Below are positions 28,239-38,900 of a DNA stretch of 64,000 nt, one piece after another. How positions within the stretch are numbered: position 1 is the stretch's first letter; the number at the start of each line of letters is the position of its first letter. Below the pieces are notes generated by a model. That model saw only the letters and a list, made by a program, of their open reading frames with translations, made no database searches and was not told the origin of the DNA. Both the position numbers and the translations under genes were made by a program. The stretch is from Aurantiochytrium sp. KH105 (taxonomy: Eukaryota; Sar; Bigyra; Thraustochytrida; Thraustochytriidae). The stretch is taken from assembly GCA_003116975.1 (NCBI GenBank), contig BGKB01000088.1, forward strand, positions 222,877-286,876. The letters run 5' to 3'.

Positions 28239-29747
28239 TTACAACTTGGGCATCATATCGCGTGACGCTGGTATTTTGGCAAAGGAACCAAAGTCGCAGG
28301 TCTTGGCAGCCTTTCGCAGCCAGGCGGCAAACTCTTGCATCCCAACAGGTGCTTCGTTGGCAAGCAAGAGCACAGAGAGATCGTCAGGATCTCTAAAATC
28401 GAATTTCTTCTTGCCGTTCCTTTTGTTCGTAATTACGATTTTTTCACTTGCGCGCTTCCCGTGAAGAGCCTTGGTATCGCAAAATACCTCGTAGCGTTCC
28501 ATGGCCAGATCCCGACTTGCTTCGTTGCCCTTATCGTGATTGCCTCGTTCGTCGATGGGGAGACGGCAGTGAGCACCAATGACATTTGCATTCCAGTCCT
28601 CCACTGTCAAGATCTTGCAAAAACGGGGCAACGCAAAGGCGGACAGGATCATCAGCTTAAAGTCTGCAGCGCCGTCAAGGGTAATGGCATGCATGGTGTC
28701 ATCGCGATCTAACTTTCTGCCAAAAGCCTTTTCTGGAGAGTGTCCGAAGATTTGCAAGAGCGCATTATTCATGCCGCGTTGGTCATCTCGCGTGAAGCGA
28801 GTCCTGCGCAGAGCATTTTCCATCATGGACAGAACGCCTGGCGTCGACTTGAAAAATGCAAAGCCCATGCACATGGTTGCACCCCAGTGTTTCCCCACCG
28901 TGTTGGGGAAGGAGCCGCGGGAAGCGACCACGTCGGCCATCTCAAACAGAGGGCGCGGGTCTTGCATAATCACGGCGTCAAGGTCAGAGAAAAGAACGTC
29001 AAAGCCGTTTTCCAGGAGGACCATCAGATACTCCATGCGCGTCACGAATAGACTCTGCACTGTTGAGCGACTCAGCTGTTCTCCGGCATCGTCGGAAAAC
29101 ACCTCAGCTCCGGCGACCTCTACAACCTCGGCGTCTTCGCCTGCGCCCTCTTCGTTTTCGTCATCTGCCGAGGCGTCGGCATCCCCGGCCTCGCCATAGT
29201 CCTCGCTGGGCCTGTCCTCCACCGGCTCCACGTTGGATTCCAGTGGTGCCTCTTTCCTGCCTTCAAGAAAGCATGGAATTCCGCGGTGCAAGAGGAACTG
29301 CTCGAGGTCCTTATCGAGGCACACGATGAGGATGGCGCGCAACTCGACGCGCTCGCTGGCCACGAGCCAGTTGATGAGCGAGTCCCGGTAGCTGAACGAG
29401 GCGAAGGTCACCGTTACGAGCTGCGAGTCCTCGCGCACGATGTGTCTGGCAAAATCCACGATGTTACTGGCCTTGTTGGCGAGCAGCAGCTTCTCCTTGC
29501 TAGCCGCCATGGCGCACGGCGGCTCCTCCGGGGCCATGAGCTCGCTCTCGTTCTGCGTGGGCAGCAGGGCCGCGGTCTCCGTGACGGCCGCGCCCGCTCC
29601 GGCGCCCATCGCCGAAAACGCCACGTACGTCAGGACCGTGGCCAGCGCCACCACAGCCAGCCGCACGAACCGCACCAGGCCCGCGCGCGCGCCCTCCGCC
29701 GCGTCCTCCTCCGCGCGCTCCTTCCGCCGCGCCGCGCCGCGCCGCAT
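28239..29747 (-). CDS. GT77-type nucleotide-sugar glycosyltransferase, type II membrane protein, copy 2
   Basis: This paralogue of the gene at 23493 lies in inverted orientation. From the ATG at 29747 it encodes 502 residues: MRRGAARRKE basic tail, membrane anchor at about 27-46, and a GT77-like lumenal domain with SYRDSLINWLVASE, VCLDKDLEQF, HRGIPCF and GFDVLFSDLDAVIMQDPRP (DxD at 255-257), followed by WGATMCMGFAFFKST. An acidic insert (about 165-222, DADASADDENEEGAGEDAE) sits at the same place as in copy 1. The frame is open upstream to 30017, but that part is Arg-rich followed by Leu/Ala/Cys repeats derived from AAGC-type repeats. The internal start matches the layout of copy 1. The C-terminal phrase TCDFGSF is shared by both copies. 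Confidence 0.87.
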   Translation of the reverse strand: MRRGAARRKERAEEDAAEGARAGLVRFVRLAVVALATVLTYVAFSAMGAGAGAAVTETAALLPTQNESELMAPEEPPCAMAASKEKLLLANKASNIVDFARHIVREDSQLVTVTFASFSYRDSLINWLVASERVELRAILIVCLDKDLEQFLLHRGIPCFLEGRKEAPLESNVEPVEDRPSEDYGEAGDADASADDENEEGAGEDAEVVEVAGAEVFSDDAGEQLSRSTVQSLFVTRMEYLMVLLENGFDVLFSDLDAVIMQDPRPLFEMADVVASRGSFPNTVGKHWGATMCMGFAFFKSTPGVLSMMENALRRTRFTRDDQRGMNNALLQIFGHSPEKAFGRKLDRDDTMHAITLDGAADFKLMILSAFALPRFCKILTVEDWNANVIGAHCRLPIDERGNHDKGNEASRDLAMERYEVFCDTKALHGKRASEKIVITNKRNGKKKFDFRDPDDLSVLLLANEAPVGMQEFAAWLRKAAKTCDFGSFAKIPASRDMMPKL

Positions 29748-32215
29748 CGTCGCTCCCGCGCTCGCTCGTCGCCGCCGCCGTCGCTCGCCCGCTCGATCGG
29801 TTCTGCTGCAGACCGACTGTCGCAGGGACGCGGCCAGACACAGGAAAAGAAGGCAGGCAAGCTGGCAGCAGGCAAGCAGCAAGCAAGCAAGCAGCAAGCA
29901 AGCAAGGCCAGGGAGAGAGAGCTCCACTTGCCGCCGGCTGTGGAAGGCTGCTTCTTTCTTTCTTTCTTCCTTTCTTTCTTTCTTTATTCTTCTTCTTCTT
30001 TGTGGACAGTCCGTCACGGCGAAGTGGGATCATCGGCCGCAGGACAGGGGCGGGTCGAGGAGCCAGGATGCAGGAGCAGGATGAACAGGTGGACGGACGT
30101 ACGCGCGCAAGTCAGAGAGCAAGACGAGACACTCCCACCACTCGAGGTTAGTTTGTTGGTTGACACCTCGGTTATTTCTTTACTCAAAAAAAGTTCTCAA
30201 ACAACTGCCAACTGCAGCTGCTGCTGGTTGACGTGAAACAACTCGAAGCTGAGTAGTAGTATAGTATTCTTTCAATTGTTCCGTTCTTTTCCTCGCTCTT
30301 TTCTCCCTTTCTTTAATTTTCTTTTCTTTTCTTTTCTTTCTCTTTCTCTTTCTTTTCCGCCCCACCTTCCTTCTCTCCTTCATTCTTTCCTTCTTTCTTT
30401 CTTTCTTTCGAGCCAGCGCCGGCTCCAGGGCTCGAAGCTCTGCGCGTCAGCCTCGCGCCTCGACGTCACGCCCGGCCTCGCAACGAGCGCTTCACCTCAC
30501 CTCGCCTCGCCTCGCCTCGCCGCCCCCGCCGCGCACGCAAGCACGCCCTCGTGCGCCCCGCCGCCGCCCGCAGCCGCGCGCAGCCCTTCTGGCAACGACC
30601 AGAGGCCGCGCGAGCGACATGTCGCCGCCTGCGCCGCCGCGCCCGCCATCTCCCATGCCCGACATCGTTCATCTCCGTCGCCGCCCCTGCGTCGCGCGGC
30701 CCTGCGCCCACTCCAGCGAGCTGCTGCAGCTGCAGCTGCTGCAGCTGCGCGTCGAGCGCGTGCGGCGCGGGCGCGGGGCTCCTCTGTTCAGGGAGGCGAG
30801 TCCCGGCGCCAGCCAGGTCGGGCACTCGTTCGTCCCAGCCGGTCCATCCGTGCGGCGCAAAACAGCGACGCGAGCCAAGGGCTGAGAGCGCCTCCGAGGG
30901 ACGTTCTCGCTCGCTCGAGGAGGACGTGGACACGGCGGCGGGAAAGGACTGGAGGGGGAGGGAAAGGGGACCCCCGGCGGGACCCGAGCTCGCCATCGGG
31001 ACTTGGCCGAACAGCGATGGCGAGCGACATGGACTCTGGGACATGGGTCTCGGGACGAATGGACTGCCCCGGATGGCGCCGCAGAGCGCGTGGACTCTGG
31101 CTGGGCGCGTGGAGGCTGTACGGGACTGGCTGGATAGATGGACTTGAGTGGAGGGAGGGATGACTGGAGGGGTCAGTGAAAGAAAGGGCGTGCGCCTGTC
31201 AATTTGGTTTGGTTGGGCTTGGCCTGCGGGCTGGTCTTGAAGATGCTGGATCCACTTCATCGCAACGCCACGCAAAACGAGCAGGAGCCGGAATCAGGGC
31301 AAGGGAGCAAGCCGAGTCGCCAGGACATCTTCCCACCAGCTCCAAGAAAGATGTTGTGTGAGGGTGAGTGAGTGCATGTGAGAGGATTTACGAGCTTACT
31401 TTTATTTCGCTCGATTTTATGTCGCTCAACTTATTCGTCGGGAGCCATCGTGATGAGCTTGCTGTGCATTGCATTTCATGTCATATCGAGGCTTTACGAG
31501 CCGGAACCGGAATCGGGGCAAGAGAGCAAGTCTAGTCGTCAGGACATCTTTCCACCAGCTCCGGGAAAGATGCCGTGTGAGTGAGAGGTATCGAATGGGT
31601 GAGTAAGTGCGTGCGAGAGGAGTTACGAGCTTGCTATTATTTTCTGTCGCTCGACTTGTTCGTCGGAAGTCATCGTGATGACCTTACTCTGTATTGTATT
31701 TCATGTCATATCGCGGAGTGATCTCGTTTACCCACCTTGGCGAGCAAGTAACCCCAGACATCAGGAATCTCATCTGTTTGCGATCGCGGCCTGACTCGAT
31801 CGGTTGCGCTTGCCGCTGATGCCATCCCACAAAGGCTCGGTTCTTGTTGTAAGGATACAATTCTTCTTCGTATCGTTGTTGTTGTCATGCATCTCCAGTG
31901 CGCGTGCACCACAAAAGAAGTGGCTGCTATCGCTTATGAGTGAACCTACGAGCCAAAATTATTATGACGCGGCTCCTTTGAGCGCAACGCGTTTTTATCC
32001 AGCGCAACGCATTTCCCATTCTGGCTCGAAGAATGAGGGGGTCAACGTCGGCGGTGTTGCCCACGTGGAACGCAATAAGCAAAGTACGCGGCAGAGACGC
32101 GAGACGCCAACGCAACGCAAGCGGCGCACACCAACCGTGCGCGCTCCTGCGCTCGCGCGGCGTGACATAGTCTTTGCCAGGACAACGACAGTCTGGCGCG
32201 TGCGTTGTCGTCGCC
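29748..32215. other. Divergent intergenic region with pyrimidine tracts and a tandem duplication
   Basis: It lies between two divergently transcribed glycosyltransferase genes (29747 minus, 32216 plus). AGCA/AGCAAGC repeats occur at about 29865-29905, (TTTC)n runs at about 29955-29990 and 30380-30410, and a long TTTTC/CTTT pyrimidine tract at about 30290-30360. CpG- and CTGCAG-rich DNA follows at 30440-31000, then a duplicated 220-base segment at 31283-31730 (separate entry). Frames of 200-300 codons are Arg/Ser/Ala-rich on both strands and not convincing. Confidence 0.55.
31283..31730. repeat. Imperfect tandem duplication of about 220 bases
   Basis: The block around CAGGACATCTTCCCACCAGC at 31321 recurs at 31540 as CAGGACATCTTTCCACCAGC. 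The order of shared phrases is the same in both copies: GAGCCGGAA, CAGGACATCTT, GAGAGGA..TTACGAGCTT, GTCGCTC, TTCGTCGG, CATCGTGATGA, ATTTCATGTCATATCG. The period is about 219 bases and many substitutions separate the copies. No transposon ends are evident. Confidence 0.85.
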
Positions 32216-34111
32216 ATGCAGGCGCGCGGAGCCCCGTCAAAACTCAGCCGCTGGCGCGCAAAGCAGTCCGAGGCCGCAGCGCGTCGCGCCCAGCGAGCAA
32301 GGGGCGGCTCCAGCGGTGAAGGATGGCATCTCGTCGTCTACGTCTTTGGCCTAGGCGCCGTGTGCCTGTTGCTCTTGCAGCTCATTGTGACGATTTTTCG
32401 ATCAAACGATCCTGCCGACACCCTCAGCAACGGCCTCGAGAGCAAATTGCGAGCCGAGGCAAGCCGAGAAAATCGGCTTGGCGGCGGTATTAGCGGCGGT
32501 GGCGGCGGCGGCGGCGGCGGCCTGATATCTGGCGATCAACTTGCTCCTGGTCCTGAACCCGACGTGGAGGGACTCGCCCACCGCATCGCCGACGCTCTTG
32601 CACCCTTCCAAACAAAGTACCTCGAAAGCATCGGGGCGCCTCTGCCCCCTTGCGACCCTCAAGATGTGGTATGGACCGACTTTGAGCCAGGCTTTCTCTC
32701 TGGTTGTCCCAAGATTGGATGCAAAGTCTTTGACACACTCGAGGAGGCGAAAGCCGCTTGTGCCGCCGACGAAAGCTGCGGCGGCATCACCAAGACGGGC
32801 GGAAGTCTGGAGCTCCGTTATTCCCGCGATCCGCAAGATTCGGAGCATGGGGAGGTCTCATCAGTTCGTTCCGTCTGCAAACGCAAATCGAACGCTATCG
32901 AGGTCTGGGACGCATTTCGAAGGACCGTCGAGACGGCTCTCAACGAAGACGACAACCTCCACCTTTCAACCACCTACGAGGCTCGCGAAGACGACAGCAT
33001 CTTTATGGCCATCTCGACGTATCGCGACACGACCTGCCCGGACACCTTGCGCGGCGCTTTCATGAGTGCCAAGCACCCGGAAAAGCTTTTTGTCGGCATC
33101 GTGCAGCAAAACTGCAATGTGCAAAATTGCTTCACTGGCACAGGATGGGGCCACACGCGCAAGTGGGTACCGCAGGATGGCCCAGACGTCGACTGCGCCG
33201 AAGCTTTTTGCGCCGAGTTCCCAGAAGTCTGTCGGAAACAGGTTCGCATTCTCCGTCTTGGCGAGCGCGAGTCCTATGGCCCATTCTTTGGTCGCTACCT
33301 CAATAGCAAACTGTACCGCGGAGAGAACTTTTACGTGCAAATTGACGCGCACACCGAGTTTCGCGCAGACTGGGACTATTGGCTCATCGATCAAATGCGC
33401 CGCACAAAGAGCTACCCTTACTCTGTGATTTCCAACTATCCGCCTGCCGGAGATCCAAAAAAGACGGGCCGCTGGGCAGCACCCAATGGATACACGGAAC
33501 CTTCACCCAGCGCGCTATGCGGGTGCACCTTTGAAGACGCTGGCGGGACGCACCACACAGTCCGTCTCCGCGAAACGCCCCGATCCATCGCGGAAAATGT
33601 TGACACCTCGGTGCCTCACCATTCAGCATTTGTAGCTGCCGGGTTCTTTGTGGCACATGGTTCCATCGTCAAGAATGTTCCCTTTGACCCCTTCTTGCCC
33701 TATCTCTTCATGGGTGAGGAAATCTCGCTGACTATTCGCTTTTGGACGGGTGGCTATGATATCTACGGACCTGCCATCAATGTGCTTCGTCACGAGTACG
33801 TCCGCAAGGAAAGTCCAAAGTTCTGGGAAAGCATTTCCATGGTCTTTAGCAATGGCGGTCTGCACAATGGCCTCACAGACCTCATCATTCCCAGAGTGCA
33901 GAACCTTGTGGGCTGGAAAGACGAGCCTCCACGCTCAGAGTCTGTTTTTACGCGCAAGGATGAATTTGGCTGCGGAAACAAGCGCTCCTCGTATCAGTTT
34001 GTCAAAGCGATGCAGATCCAGATCCGTTCGCTACGCCAGACCGCCCCGACGTGGTGCCTTCACGGGACCGACATGCCCGAGGACGTGCGAGCCTGGAAGG
34101 AGAACACATAG
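32216..34111 (+). CDS. GT60-type polypeptide GlcNAc-transferase-like, type II membrane protein
   Basis: The 631-residue protein has a basic cytosolic tail, a membrane anchor at about residues 37-62 (WHLVVYVFGLGAVCLLLLQL) and a Gly-rich stalk. A small Cys-containing segment (about 150-220) precedes the catalytic domain. The GlcNAc-transferase family (GT60, Skp1-GnT1-like) is indicated by SIFMAISTYRDTTCPDTL, FVGIVQQNC, FYVQIDAHTEFRADWD (D-A-H as the DxD-like site), SYPYSVISNYPP, FVAAGFFVAHG and FMGEEISLTIRFWTGGYDIY. Dictyostelium Skp1 GnT1 is cytosolic, whereas the membrane anchor here predicts Golgi O-GlcNAc addition to secreted proteins. A Gly8 run in the stalk is odd. The ATG at 32216 is the first in frame; upstream in-frame codons contain only non-ATG starts. 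Confidence 0.9.
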   Translation: MQARGAPSKLSRWRAKQSEAAARRAQRARGGSSGEGWHLVVYVFGLGAVCLLLLQLIVTIFRSNDPADTLSNGLESKLRAEASRENRLGGGISGGGGGGGGGLISGDQLAPGPEPDVEGLAHRIADALAPFQTKYLESIGAPLPPCDPQDVVWTDFEPGFLSGCPKIGCKVFDTLEEAKAACAADESCGGITKTGGSLELRYSRDPQDSEHGEVSSVRSVCKRKSNAIEVWDAFRRTVETALNEDDNLHLSTTYEAREDDSIFMAISTYRDTTCPDTLRGAFMSAKHPEKLFVGIVQQNCNVQNCFTGTGWGHTRKWVPQDGPDVDCAEAFCAEFPEVCRKQVRILRLGERESYGPFFGRYLNSKLYRGENFYVQIDAHTEFRADWDYWLIDQMRRTKSYPYSVISNYPPAGDPKKTGRWAAPNGYTEPSPSALCGCTFEDAGGTHHTVRLRETPRSIAENVDTSVPHHSAFVAAGFFVAHGSIVKNVPFDPFLPYLFMGEEISLTIRFWTGGYDIYGPAINVLRHEYVRKESPKFWESISMVFSNGGLHNGLTDLIIPRVQNLVGWKDEPPRSESVFTRKDEFGCGNKRSSYQFVKAMQIQIRSLRQTAPTWCLHGTDMPEDVRAWKENT

Positions 34112-34166
34112 ACAGGCAGACAAGCTCTATTGACCATTTTCCTTTACCTTTTTCAACTTGGCTTTT

Positions 34167-34865
34167 TCACGTTGCCCGAATCGTGATCACCGGTGTGGCC
34201 CAACTATCGCGCACTGGGGCCAATGCCTCTTCGAGCGCGACGCCACACGCGACCAGTGCAAGCACTGATGAGCGCTTCAAAATGCGATTCATGCGGGCCA
34301 TGCTGGAGAGGATATGGACGGCGCCGACGGATCCTTCAATGGTGGCGACCAACGTTGCGGTGACGAAGGGCGGTTTTCCTGCTGCCAAGGCAAGACAAGG
34401 TTTTACCCAAGCAGATGCGCCTCTGATCCCGCGGCGAAAGATCAAGCTCAAGGCCTTGAAAGCTCGATCATGTCCGCTTGCATATTCATTGGCAACGCAC
34501 TCGAGCGCTGCGTCGAACGCGATCGTGTTGACGCGATCCCTCGCCAGGATTCTCCCTTCGTCGTGCATCGCGGACTGGTTGGCGCCAAGGTCGCGCTCGA
34601 TTTGGAACATTGAGTGCACGATGCAGTCTTCCGCGACAACACAAACGGACTGGTCGAGGCCGAGACCGCGTCCATCGGCCGCGCAAGCGGTCAACGAATA
34701 CAGCGAGAGGACTTCACCGTAGGAAACAACAAAAGAGATCGATTTATTAATTTTCGTGGAGTAAAGTCTGCCAACGATCGTCTGCGTCAAGGCGGCCGAA
34801 TCAAGAGAGCGCGCCTGAACAAGAGTAAAACAATTCAATGAGGGTGCGGGTGCGTGTTCCCACAA
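34167..34865 (-). CDS. Possible unrecognised 232-residue protein
   Basis: An uninterrupted minus-strand frame with ordinary-looking composition in DNA of moderate GC content. It reads MWEHAPAPSLNCFTLVQARS... and contains YGEVLSLYSLTACAADGRG, RDRVNTIAFDAALECVANEY and a C-terminal helical stretch MNRILKRSSVLALVACGVAL. No domain is recognised. It lies between the 3' end of the GT60 gene and the 3' end of the SERF-like gene. The opposite strand is also largely open, so coding is uncertain. The ATG at 34865 is the first in frame, but later ones are possible. Confidence 0.38.
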   Translation of the reverse strand: MWEHAPAPSLNCFTLVQARSLDSAALTQTIVGRLYSTKINKSISFVVSYGEVLSLYSLTACAADGRGLGLDQSVCVVAEDCIVHSMFQIERDLGANQSAMHDEGRILARDRVNTIAFDAALECVANEYASGHDRAFKALSLIFRRGIRGASAWVKPCLALAAGKPPFVTATLVATIEGSVGAVHILSSMARMNRILKRSSVLALVACGVALEEALAPVRDSWATPVITIRAT

Positions 34866-34991
34866 CCTGCGTGCAGAGCCGCGCGCCCTTAAGCTTTCCC
34901 ACCACCTTTATACGCCGCGTGTACGCTGGAAGGATGTCGAAGCCCTGGGCCGAGGGGGGTGAGAAGTGAGATGCAAACTGCGCATCTTTGG

Positions 34992-35306
34992 TCACTTGTT
35001 CTTGGCGATCATCTTCTTGGTGTACTCCGGGTCGCGTTTGCCCGTGTGCGGGTTCACCATGGACTCTACCTTGCCCTTGGCCACGTACTTTTCGCCGCGG
35101 TCCTTGGTCTTCTCCTGGAGCTTGCCCTCCTCCTTGAGGCGCTTTTTCTCCGCGATCTTGGCCTGCAGACGCTCGGCGTCCGAGAGCTTCTTGTCGCCGC
35201 CGCCGGCGTCGCCGGCCTTGCCGCCCTTCTTCGGCGCGTTGCCCTGCTTCGCGCGCCGCGCCTCCGCGCGCTGCCGGTCCTTCTCGCGCTGGTTGCCGCG
35301 CGCCAT
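34992..35306 (-). CDS. Small basic SERF/4F5-family-like protein
   Basis: The 104-residue protein begins MARGNQREKDRQRAEARRAK, the hallmark N terminus of the SERF (small EDRK-rich factor, 4F5) family (MxRGNQRExxR). SERF proteins are disordered nucleic-acid-binding proteins that modify amyloid aggregation. A long Lys/Glu/Arg helix follows. The C terminus (YVAKGKVESMVNPHTGKRDP) is not part of the classical SERF domain but looks well structured. The frame is open upstream to 35513, but that part is Pro/Arg-rich; the ATG at 35306 matches the family start exactly. The upstream region contains three GAGCGATT units near 35435-35460 and a G/C homopolymer near 35349. Confidence 0.85.
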   Translation of the reverse strand: MARGNQREKDRQRAEARRAKQGNAPKKGGKAGDAGGGDKKLSDAERLQAKIAEKKRLKEEGKLQEKTKDRGEKYVAKGKVESMVNPHTGKRDPEYTKKMIAKNK

Positions 35307-35931
35307 GCTCGCGGCTCTGCGCTCCTCCTCGGGCCGGGTCCACGCGGCGGGGGGGGGGGGGCGGGGCGGCTGCGGACCGTGCGGCGTGCGAGCGAGCGGA
35401 CGCGGCGCGACGCGCGAGCTGGCCCGGGTGCTCGAGCGATTGAGCGATTGAGCGATTGATCGCGAGAGCCCAGACCAGACACGGAAACAAAGGGAGAAAG
35501 AGAAAGAGGCCAAAGGAGGGAGAGAAAAGGGTCTATTGGTTCCGAGCGCGTTCGCTGGGGGTTCTCAGAGGACCGTTGGGTCGCAAGGGCACGCACTGCA
35601 GAGGGCGGGCTGCAGCTTGGGCTTGCGGCGGGCAGCGGAGCTTGCCATGCAGCAAGCGCGTCAACGCGCTGGGCTCCTCTCCTGACGGGACTGCGCTTGA
35701 AAGAAAGCTTAGCAAAAACGACGCGGGGCCAGACGCTGCGCTGGGAGCTGCTGCAGCGGCGCTCCCAGCAAGCAAGCAAGCGAATAAGCAGACAAACAAG
35801 CAAGCGAAGTCGAATCTGCTTGCGTGAGCGAGGTGGAGGCCTCAAAGCGGGAACTCAGACCTCGCAGACGCGGAGCAAAAAGGTTCTTGTTTGTCCTCTA
35901 GCTCTCGTACAAACGAGCGTGCGCCCGCGAT

Positions 35932-38900
35932 ATGGAGACTCTCGTTCATGAAAATACGCCGCACGGCGCGCCGCTCGTGCGTGTCATCAAACGTTTTGCC
36001 GGAAGCCACAGAAATAAAGAGCTTGCCCTTGAAATTGGCCAGCCCGTGTGGATTGTGAGAAGAGCAAAACTTGTGAACCAGCGTGGCACGTGGTGGATTG
36101 GATACGATGCGCGGGGAAGACGGGGTGTCTTCCCCGAAGAGTGCATTGACGTCCGCGACGTTGATCCCGAGCAATTGAAGCGTGCGGCTGCAGGAGACAC
36201 ACGCAAGCTGCTTGAAGCTCGTAGACAGCGCCAAGGATCACGGTCTCGATCTCCCCCGCCAAAACATGCACGCGTCGTTGATTACGCACTGCGTGCGGGC
36301 ACCTTTCATATTGAATTGCGACCTTCACTCACGGTATCGCACGCTTCCCTCACTCTTCCCGATGCCTCGACACAGCCTCTCGACACCTTCGCGGCTGGAA
36401 TCATCGAGACAAGCGCTCAAGAAGACGCTGACAATCACGTTGAGGCTGACGCGCTGGGCACCTGGACTGACACCCAAATTTCTATTTCACGGGCACTTGC
36501 CGATATTGCCAAGCAATCATCCATCGACAGCAGCACTTTGATGGAACTAAAAATTGACGACGACAGCACGCGTCAGTCCAAAGTCTGGCGACTCTCGCTC
36601 TTTCCCTTTCTCAAGTATCCCGCCACGATATTTGGGCTCTCTACCTCTGTCCGAATTTGGTTCTCCGCAAATGCAGAGGTTAGACCGCTGGCATCTGTCT
36701 CCATGCTTGGCGAAGCCAAAGTGCAAGTGCAGCTTAAATGTCTGCAGGACGTCGACGTCTTTCTCGAAAAGGCGCGCCTGAATCTTGGCATCGTTCCTGT
36801 CATTCGCGATGGTGACGTGAGTACAAACGACCTTCATCAGTCCGGAACCATGATGGAAACCTCGTCTTTAAACCTTGCATCAGGTCAACCCATCGTAATC
36901 GGCAAATCGTCTTTCTGCCGTGTCTCGAAACTGGACGCTAACTTTGGTCACCTTGCCCTTCTTTTAAGAGATTCTGACGGTGCCGTCGCAGGCCATGCAG
37001 AAGTGTCTCTCGCGCGTCTATCACGAACTCCGGATCGTCATGAAAAGCTCAAGCTGCACACCGAAACAGCCGTGGGAAGTGTCAAGAGTGTCGCGGCAAT
37101 ACTCTCTGCCAAGGTAAAACCTGTGCTTGACCAAGAAATTTCTCACGCCCCACCTAGTCCTCGAAGAATGCCGTATCCGACAAAACACAAAGGGTCAACT
37201 CCGGCAGGTTCTACGCAAATTGAACTTGCCTCTCCTACTCTCTCAGAGTTCGAGCACAAAGGGGACCAAGCACAGCGTCGGCGTGGACGTAGTCCCCATA
37301 AAATGCCTTTGAGAGGTGAATCTCCTGCTTCTCGCGATTGGAGATCTCCCAGTCGAGAAACAAGAGTGCGGGAAAGACCGCGTGTATCAAAGCAAGCGCA
37401 CCACGAGATACAGCAGCAGAAAAACCTTGTGCAACGGCAGTCAAGGCGTCACCAAACAAGTCCGCAGAGGCACTCAAGCGCTACCGCGAGTCCAAGTAGT
37501 CAAGTCAGCAAACCATGGTCTCCACAACCGACTCATTCTCTTGAGAGTCCTGGCGATCTGAGCGCGCGTGGCAAGAAAACAAAGGATTCAAGTCCGCCTT
37601 CAAAAAAGCGAAGCGAAAACCTATCCCTGGTGCAACAAGCTCAACAAGGCTTGAACGAACTTCTTGCTCCGCCTCTAGCCAATCACAACCAAGATGTTCA
37701 CGAACCTGCCCAAGCTTGGGCTTCACGTGCAAAACCTGGACATGACCTTCGTGAGGGTTTCCAACAAGATTCCACAACAGTAGTTCCAAGTTTGACTGCG
37801 CAAGTACAACTCGGTCTGCGGCAGCTTTTGCACAATCACGTAGCAGACTGGCAAAACCCATCTCTTTCGCAGATTGAGACGCACTCGCACCTCGCAGTTG
37901 ATGTGCGGGACTCCTCGAGTCCATCTTCAAGCTCTTCGTCCTCCTCCCCGTCGTCTGTATCGTCGTCGTCGTCGTCTTCTTCTTCTTCTTCTTCTTCTTC
38001 CACCTCCTCTGACTCTTCCACGACAGTCCTTCATACGGCCAAGCCATCGAGTCCAGCAATGCTGCATTCACCAGCTTCAAAGTCTCAAGATCAAGATGCA
38101 AAGTCACCCTTGCCGCCCAAGACGTCATCCACGTGGTCTCACCAAGGCCCTGAAACAAATTCGCCGCGGGTCCAGAAACAGCAGAAACCGTACAAAGAAA
38201 GTCCAGAACAAGACGATCTTGAGCGCTATGGGACCGCACTTGAGGAGAACCCTGGCCGCGTCGCAGATTCTTTATTTGAGCAGGATCGCATCGAAGCAAT
38301 TCAGCGAGGCCTCAATGGATGTTTGCGCCTCTCGAGACACCAACTTTGGCAGCTTGTCGCCGACGCAGGCATGTGGGACACCGTAGCGAAAGGTCTTGGC
38401 GCGTTACGTGGCGATTCAGAAACAGTACTCCCTTTGCTTGATCTTGGCTCGCTGGCATCGCTCTTACACCTCGAGTCAGGCTCCCTGGCGGTGCGCCAGC
38501 TGCATCGTGCTCTCCTTGATCTCGTCCGTGTAGAGAGCATTGAGACCGCTTTTGAACAGCATGAACGAGGCGACATTGAAAAGGCTGCCGCCGGTTTTGA
38601 GATGGATTCCTCATTGCAACAATGGCGGCCACTTGTGGCTATTCCATTTGATCAGTGGACCGCGGACCATATTGCGATGCTCTTTCGCGCGTGCGGAGCT
38701 GGCGAGCGCCGTGACAAGCCTGCTACATCTGTGTCGCGCTGTCGCGTCACGGGCAAGTACCTTTTGGAGCGCGAGATGCAGGGCAGCTTCTGTCTCGAAC
38801 AAGAGCTCTGCAGCTTGGGAGTTCTCGATTCCATTGTGCGCCAACGCCTCCAGTACCAAATAAGTCTTCTCGCAAAACGCGTCGCCGCACGAACGAATCA

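Noticed and set aside
29748-30017. Upstream extension of GT77 copy 2 by 90 residues with a Leu/Ala/Cys-rich stretch resembling a signal anchor
   Set aside because: The stretch comes from AGCA/AGCAAGC repeats, and the start at 29747 gives the same tail-anchor layout as copy 1.
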